Shown here: positions 38,129 to 41,872 of the stretch, piece by piece | Numbering within the stretch: the first letter of the stretch is position 1 | How the letters are laid out: the number at the start of each line of letters is the position of its first letter | Assembly: GCA_018303885.1 (NCBI GenBank) | Contig: JAGVXG010000005.1 | Coordinates: 1 to 41,872, forward strand | Source of the DNA: Candidatus Pacearchaeota archaeon | GTDB lineage: Archaea > Nanobdellota > Nanobdellia > Pacearchaeales > GW2011-AR1 | Length of the DNA: 41,872 bases | Reading direction: 5' to 3' | The notes under the pieces: generated by a model | The model's database searches: none | The model's input: only the letters and a program-made list of their open reading frames with translations | What the model was told of the DNA's origin: nothing | Position numbers and translations under genes: made by a program

Positions 38129-40789
38129 TTATAATCCTTTAACATTTCCAGTTCCATATGTTTTTGGATTCTTTTTGAATAAGCTTGTTATAGGAATTTC
38201 AAACATGCCTGTTCTTTCACCAGCGTATTTTTTCATGGCATAATTTACTTGTTCAGAGCCCCATTTGGCTTTTTTCAGGTTCTCTGAAATGTCTTTATTG
38301 CTGAGCCCTTTCTTTTTAGAATTATGAATGTAGTTAGCCATGTTATAAAGATCGTTCCTATTTTTGAAAAGATAGTTTTCGTATCTTTTTCTGTACCATT
38401 CTTGGAGAATAACGTAAACAATGAATGCCGCGATTACTAGAAAGATAATAACAAGAATAAAGATAACCCATTTAGGCTTTTCTTCTCCAGGTATAGATTC
38501 CCCGGTATTGGTCAGAGAAAGCCTGTTAATTCCAGGAGATATGAATGCTGGAAGATTTGTAAAATCCACAGCGTCTGTTGTGTAAAATGAAATTCTTTCC
38601 ATGTTGGTTATGTCAACATAAACATATCCTTGATCTTCACGAACAAGAACACCTCTTTCAAACCCAAGGCCTTCTAATTTCGGCATAATCAGGAAGTAAC
38701 TGTCGCCAGTTCCTTTGTTTGCTACTTCTAATTCAAATACCTTAACAATAGACCTCAAGTCACCGTCGTAACTCCCGATGAATTCCTTGAAAGTTACTTT
38801 TGAGTCGATATTTTCTTGATTCCAGCTTATCACTGCATCAACATAACTGTCTTGATTATTGGAATCGTAGTCTCCGCCCGCCGCGTTTTTTATAACTTCT
38901 AAGTTTATGCTTTCTCTTTCAGGAGAAAAAGTGATTGACGTCGCAGTTTTTGTTTCAGAAATTGACTTTGGAAAAACTGGCAATTTTAAAAGCCTGGTTA
39001 CAATTTGATTGTATTCTGCATCAGATTGTGCAGAGTTAAATCTGGTTTCGAGTGTTGCAATTTCTTGCGTCGTGTTTTCAATTCTTAAAACAGAGTCTAT
39101 GCTTTCCTGGGAAAACACGTCGAAATTTGCCATTTGAGTGTTTATTCTATCAAGGTTATCTTTTGTTTTAATGATAGTTGTGTTTATGAGATTTTTAGGC
39201 GAGCGCACGCTTATGTTAAAGGTTTTTGAAGAGCTTAAGTTTCTGGTGTCTGTTACTGTCAGGGTAATTTTATAGTTTCCTGTTGCGTTGTAAGTATATC
39301 TTGTCGAGTTTGTCGTTGTTATCTGTGTTTTATTGTCTCCAAAATCCCAAAAGTATTTTTTTATGCCTGCTGCCGAATTTACAGAGGCTATAAAATCAGT
39401 TGGATATACAGAAGCAGTCGTTGTTGGATTTAACGAAACAATTCTTGGTATGTCTGTAACATTTACCTCTTGAGAAACCACATTCCTGCTCCCTAATTTA
39501 AGAGAGAAATTATACGATCCTACTGCTTCAGGAACAGAAAAGCTTCCATCGTTCAAATAAATAGGTTTAAATCCAGAACTTATTCTTGCCGGAGTTTCGC
39601 TTAGTTCATAAAACCTGTTTTCTGACACAAGCCCGGTTGTTTTCTGGTAGCTCATAGAAAGTTCTGTTATTGTTATTCTCTGGTTTGCTCCTGAAGTGAA
39701 TTTTATTGGAACAACACATTCTGGATTGCAGTTGAGATTTCCATACTTGCTTAATATGTAGTTGTAAACCAGGCTTCCGAAATTTATTCCACTTGGCAGA
39801 GAGTTTTGAATTTGTAAGTTTCCTACAGGAGCAAAGCCTTTACCTTCTGCAAAAATCTCATATGCTCCTGGCGTCGAAGATGGTATTGGATTTCCGAAAA
39901 ATCCACAGCCTTGAACAGGCGACGGATTTCCTCTTATTCTATAATCTCCTACACCAGAAACAGAATTTACACAAACATAAAATCTTCTCGGCGAAATCAC
40001 AGAATAGTTGACATCACATGAAACTTCCTCAAAATTTCCGCTGGCATTTGAAAGCACACAGTTTGCAACTCTTGAATTATCCTCATAAATAACTGCTTCT
40101 AAAGTTCTTGAGCCACTGTTTTTCTTGACAAATGCCCCAATTTTAAACCCTTGGGAATTTGAGAGATTTATTCTTTGGCAATATGGCGTTTCTGATATAA
40201 GATTCTCTTCTTTTTCGATATTAGAATTATAACATCCATAAGTCCTTAGACTAGAACAGCTTGCAGAACCAACTTTGTTATTTACTACATCAACTTCTCC
40301 GTTGCTTAATATATCAATTGTTATCTGATTTTCACAGGATTCTAAGGCATCGCTGTTTAAATTGAAATTTATAGAATTTACTTGCGTGACATCTCCGGTG
40401 AATCTCAAGCCTAATGTTTTTGATTGTCCTATGCTTAAGTTGAAAGTTTTTGAAACCTCTCCACTAGCCGACGCATATCCTGTAGAACAATTAGTGGGCG
40501 AACACGAATAAACATAGCTGCTATTTTTCTTTAATAGGTCAATTAGTGTTATTGAATTGTTCCTTGAATCCTGAAAAAGAGAGTTTATCGGCTCATTAAT
40601 CAGGCTGATGTTTACCCATCCTTTAACTGTTTCAGACTGCCCATACCGCGTTTCTATTGAATGGCTTTTGTTTCCAACAGCAAAATCAGCAGAAACCAAA
40701 TTTACAAATAAAACTACAAAAAGCGCCAACAAAAAAAATGCAAACAATCCCTTAAAATACCTTTTAAAATATCCTCTATTTTTCACCAT
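38129..40789 (-). CDS. large PKD-domain surface protein with cytoplasmic helical domain
   Basis: 886 residues. A signal segment (about 10-33, FAFFLLALFVVLFVNLVSA) leads a long extracellular part rich in Asn/Ser/Thr and several Cys pairs. A PKD domain lies near 450-530 (KYFWDFGDNKTQ, then GNYKITLTVTDT). A helical region follows, then a second beta region, one membrane helix (WVIFILVIIFLVIAAFIVYVI) and a basic cytoplasmic tail. That tail contains the small helical domain pattern (GLSNKDISENLKKAKWGSEQV) also found in the Gln-rich protein at 20043. It is probably a cell-surface structural or adhesion protein. Two direct repeats precede its ATG. Confidence 0.8.
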   Translation of the reverse strand: MVKNRGYFKRYFKGLFAFFLLALFVVLFVNLVSADFAVGNKSHSIETRYGQSETVKGWVNISLINEPINSLFQDSRNNSITLIDLLKKNSSYVYSCSPTNCSTGYASASGEVSKTFNLSIGQSKTLGLRFTGDVTQVNSINFNLNSDALESCENQITIDILSNGEVDVVNNKVGSASCSSLRTYGCYNSNIEKEENLISETPYCQRINLSNSQGFKIGAFVKKNSGSRTLEAVIYEDNSRVANCVLSNASGNFEEVSCDVNYSVISPRRFYVCVNSVSGVGDYRIRGNPSPVQGCGFFGNPIPSSTPGAYEIFAEGKGFAPVGNLQIQNSLPSGINFGSLVYNYILSKYGNLNCNPECVVPIKFTSGANQRITITELSMSYQKTTGLVSENRFYELSETPARISSGFKPIYLNDGSFSVPEAVGSYNFSLKLGSRNVVSQEVNVTDIPRIVSLNPTTTASVYPTDFIASVNSAAGIKKYFWDFGDNKTQITTTNSTRYTYNATGNYKITLTVTDTRNLSSSKTFNISVRSPKNLINTTIIKTKDNLDRINTQMANFDVFSQESIDSVLRIENTTQEIATLETRFNSAQSDAEYNQIVTRLLKLPVFPKSISETKTATSITFSPERESINLEVIKNAAGGDYDSNNQDSYVDAVISWNQENIDSKVTFKEFIGSYDGDLRSIVKVFELEVANKGTGDSYFLIMPKLEGLGFERGVLVREDQGYVYVDITNMERISFYTTDAVDFTNLPAFISPGINRLSLTNTGESIPGEEKPKWVIFILVIIFLVIAAFIVYVILQEWYRKRYENYLFKNRNDLYNMANYIHNSKKKGLSNKDISENLKKAKWGSEQVNYAMKKYAGERTGMFEIPITSLFKKNPKTYGTGNVKGL

Positions 40790-40790
40790 C

Positions 40791-40814
40791 TTTTAACCCG
40801 ACTTTTTAACCCGA
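40791..40814 (-). repeat. two 11-bp direct repeats before the PKD gene
   Basis: TTTTAACCCGA at 40791-40801 and again at 40804-40814 (minus strand TCGGGTTAAAA), 13 bp apart, ending 1 nt before the ATG. This suits a tandem regulator or ribosome-access site. The remaining 180 bp up to 40995 is AT-rich with no gene seen. Confidence 0.6.
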
Positions 40815-40995
40815 ATTTATTTCTATGAAAGTCAGAAGATATTTATAAATATTCTTAGTTGCCTTTTAAAATAGCCAATATAAAATGTTTAATGTTAACT
40901 ATGATATACTATGCAAAATAACTTTAACTTTATTAGAGATATTTTGACCTTTAATTAGCCAATTTAAAACTATCCTGTATTCTGTAAATCCATCA

Positions 40996-41109
40996 TCATT
41001 CCTTAAGAAATTTGACCAATCTCACAGCAAAGGCAAATGGAAGAATCAAAATCAGCCCAGCTGCCATAAAGAATATTTCCATTGGTTCACTAAAATCTTT
41101 GAATTCCAT
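40996..41109 (-). CDS. 37-aa single-pass membrane microprotein
   Basis: The frame MEFKDFSEPMEIFFMAAG and on to RLVKFLKE encodes an acidic N-terminus, one hydrophobic helix (FFMAAGLILILPFAFAV) and a basic end, the ideal positive-inside topology. It starts 20 nt after the larger membrane protein gene on the same strand, so it could be translated from the same transcript. It is not recognised and could be chance, but composition and position favour a real gene. Confidence 0.45.
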   Translation of the reverse strand: MEFKDFSEPMEIFFMAAGLILILPFAFAVRLVKFLKE

Positions 41110-41129
41110 AGAATTCAGCGCAAAAAACA

Positions 41130-41872
41130 CTATTTAAATTTATTTCCTTGCTTAAATCTGGAGTTCTTTCTTCTTCCAAATTTCTTCATCGCCAAAACCC
41201 AGTAAATTAAACCAATGACAATTACGGCAACTATCAAATTATAGAAACTAAAGAAAGGAAGAGCAATTTGTGCAGGGCATTCAGCTATTCTTGAGCCGCT
41301 TACACACCGCAAGTGAAGTCCTTCAGGGTCATCTGCAGCAGTCTTTCCAGAAAACCATGTCCATCGTGTAGTCCAGCTGAATGTCAAAAATCCGTCGCTA
41401 CAATCATCAGTTGTTTGCTGTGTGTAAACACACATTCCGACTGGTCCACTGACATTTGCATCACAATTGTTTGTTGTTGTGTTCCACGCGCATGAACAAT
41501 CTACGTTTGGATAGTCGCAATCCACGCCGCTTGGGACACTATTCTCAGCTACATTGCATACATCATCATTACATGAACCAGAGTCAATATAATTACCACA
41601 TGTTGCAATATCGCTACATTGAAAGATAACTGTACTTTGATTCACATGAAGCAGCTGGTTGTCTAATGTTCCGCTTGAAAGAGGCGAGTTTCCAGCACCA
41701 GAAACACTCGCTAAGAAATAATATTCTGGGTCATTGCCAAGAATTCCATCATCCTGCCATTCTGCTGCCCAGTTTCCTGTTGCAGTATTCCCAGAAAATG
41801 CAACACTAACAGGATTTACATTTACAGCGTCGTCAGTGCTTGTAGTATCGTCCTCCCAAACTACAAAAGAAA
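41130..41872 (-). CDS. Cys-rich membrane-anchored surface protein (5' end outside window)
   Basis: The frame stays open to the window edge, so the gene is partial, with at least 246 codons here. A GTG at 41645 is internal, since sequence before it (WEDDTTSTDDAVNV, GNWAAEWQDDG) reads on without a stop. The extracellular part has many Cys residues (CSDIATCGNY, GSCNDDVC, DCSCAW), likely disulfides. One membrane helix near the end (LIVAVIVIGLIYWVLAM) is followed by a basic cytoplasmic tail (KKFGRRKNSRFKQGNKFK). It is probably a surface protein related in style to the PKD protein. Confidence 0.7.
   Translation of the reverse strand, partial: SFVVWEDDTTSTDDAVNVNPVSVAFSGNTATGNWAAEWQDDGILGNDPEYYFLASVSGAGNSPLSSGTLDNQLLHVNQSTVIFQCSDIATCGNYIDSGSCNDDVCNVAENSVPSGVDCDYPNVDCSCAWNTTTNNCDANVSGPVGMCVYTQQTTDDCSDGFLTFSWTTRWTWFSGKTAADDPEGLHLRCVSGSRIAECPAQIALPFFSFYNLIVAVIVIGLIYWVLAMKKFGRRKNSRFKQGNKFK

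Noticed and set aside
41130-41645. Complete 171-aa gene starting at GTG 41645
   Set aside because: The frame continues upstream without a stop to the window edge with similar composition, so the true start is outside.

Overview
The window comes from a small-genome, AT-rich archaeon. The evidence is archaeal uS2, RpoK, Rrp4/Rrp41/Rrp42, SBDS, an archaeal class I CCA-adding enzyme, proteasome alpha and beta, aCPSF1, TrmB and a presenilin-type protease. TATA-like boxes sit about 22-30 nt before many start codons, with very short leaders. Gene packing, short hypotheticals inside conserved operons and the PKD/helical-domain membrane proteins suggest a DPANN lineage (Pacearchaeota/Woesearchaeota-like). 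That placement is inference.

Layout. 1-9.6 kb is a mixed accessory stretch. It holds a possible structured RNA at the left edge, an XRE regulator, a zinc-ribbon protein, an M14-like metallohydrolase and a stand-alone LigD 3'-phosphoesterase. The 3' end of that gene is repeated on both sides of a tRNA-Tyr plus nuclease/DUF2283 module. Then come a nucleotidyltransferase-fold protein, a membrane protein, two tandem paralogous HExxH metalloproteins, uS2, a DUF2080 protein and a divergent enolase. 9.7-15.7 kb is the archaeal exosome-proteasome superoperon on the minus strand: psmA, SBDS, rrp4, rrp41, rrp42, a cupin and rpoK, with a separate upstream rnp2 (Pop5). Five unrecognised small genes sit between the conserved ones, with ATGA overlaps or TAA-A-ATG junctions. 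15.7-17.1 kb holds three small unknown genes: two are paralogs and one carries a 57-bp in-frame tandem duplication.

17.1-29.5 kb is mostly plus strand. RNase J is interrupted by a LAGLIDADG intein; then a Gln-rich tail-anchored protein, Mre11, Rad50, an M1 aminopeptidase (minus), proteasome beta and aCPSF1/FttA. Three of these genes (the Gln-rich protein, mre11 and aCPSF1) share an almost identical 31-nt leader that can fold into a hairpin ending 0-1 nt before the start codon. This is the most unusual signal in the window.

29.7-34.6 kb: a presenilin-like GxGD protease, a MazF toxin with a ribbon-helix-helix antitoxin and palindromic operator, an orphan protein with a caspase/CHAT-like His-Cys pattern, and a six-gene operon with two lipoproteins around a TrmB regulator. 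34.6-41.9 kb: CCA-adding enzyme, SemiSWEET, an Era-like GTPase / DUF2073 / Zn-ribbon operon with a small membrane protein inserted, a large PKD-domain surface protein, a 37-aa membrane microprotein and a Cys-rich membrane protein cut by the window edge.

Together the core genes form an RNA-decay (exosome, RNase J, aCPSF1, RNase P subunit), proteolysis (proteasome, M1 peptidase, GxGD protease) and DNA-end-processing (Mre11-Rad50, LigD-PE) neighbourhood with several accessory insertions.
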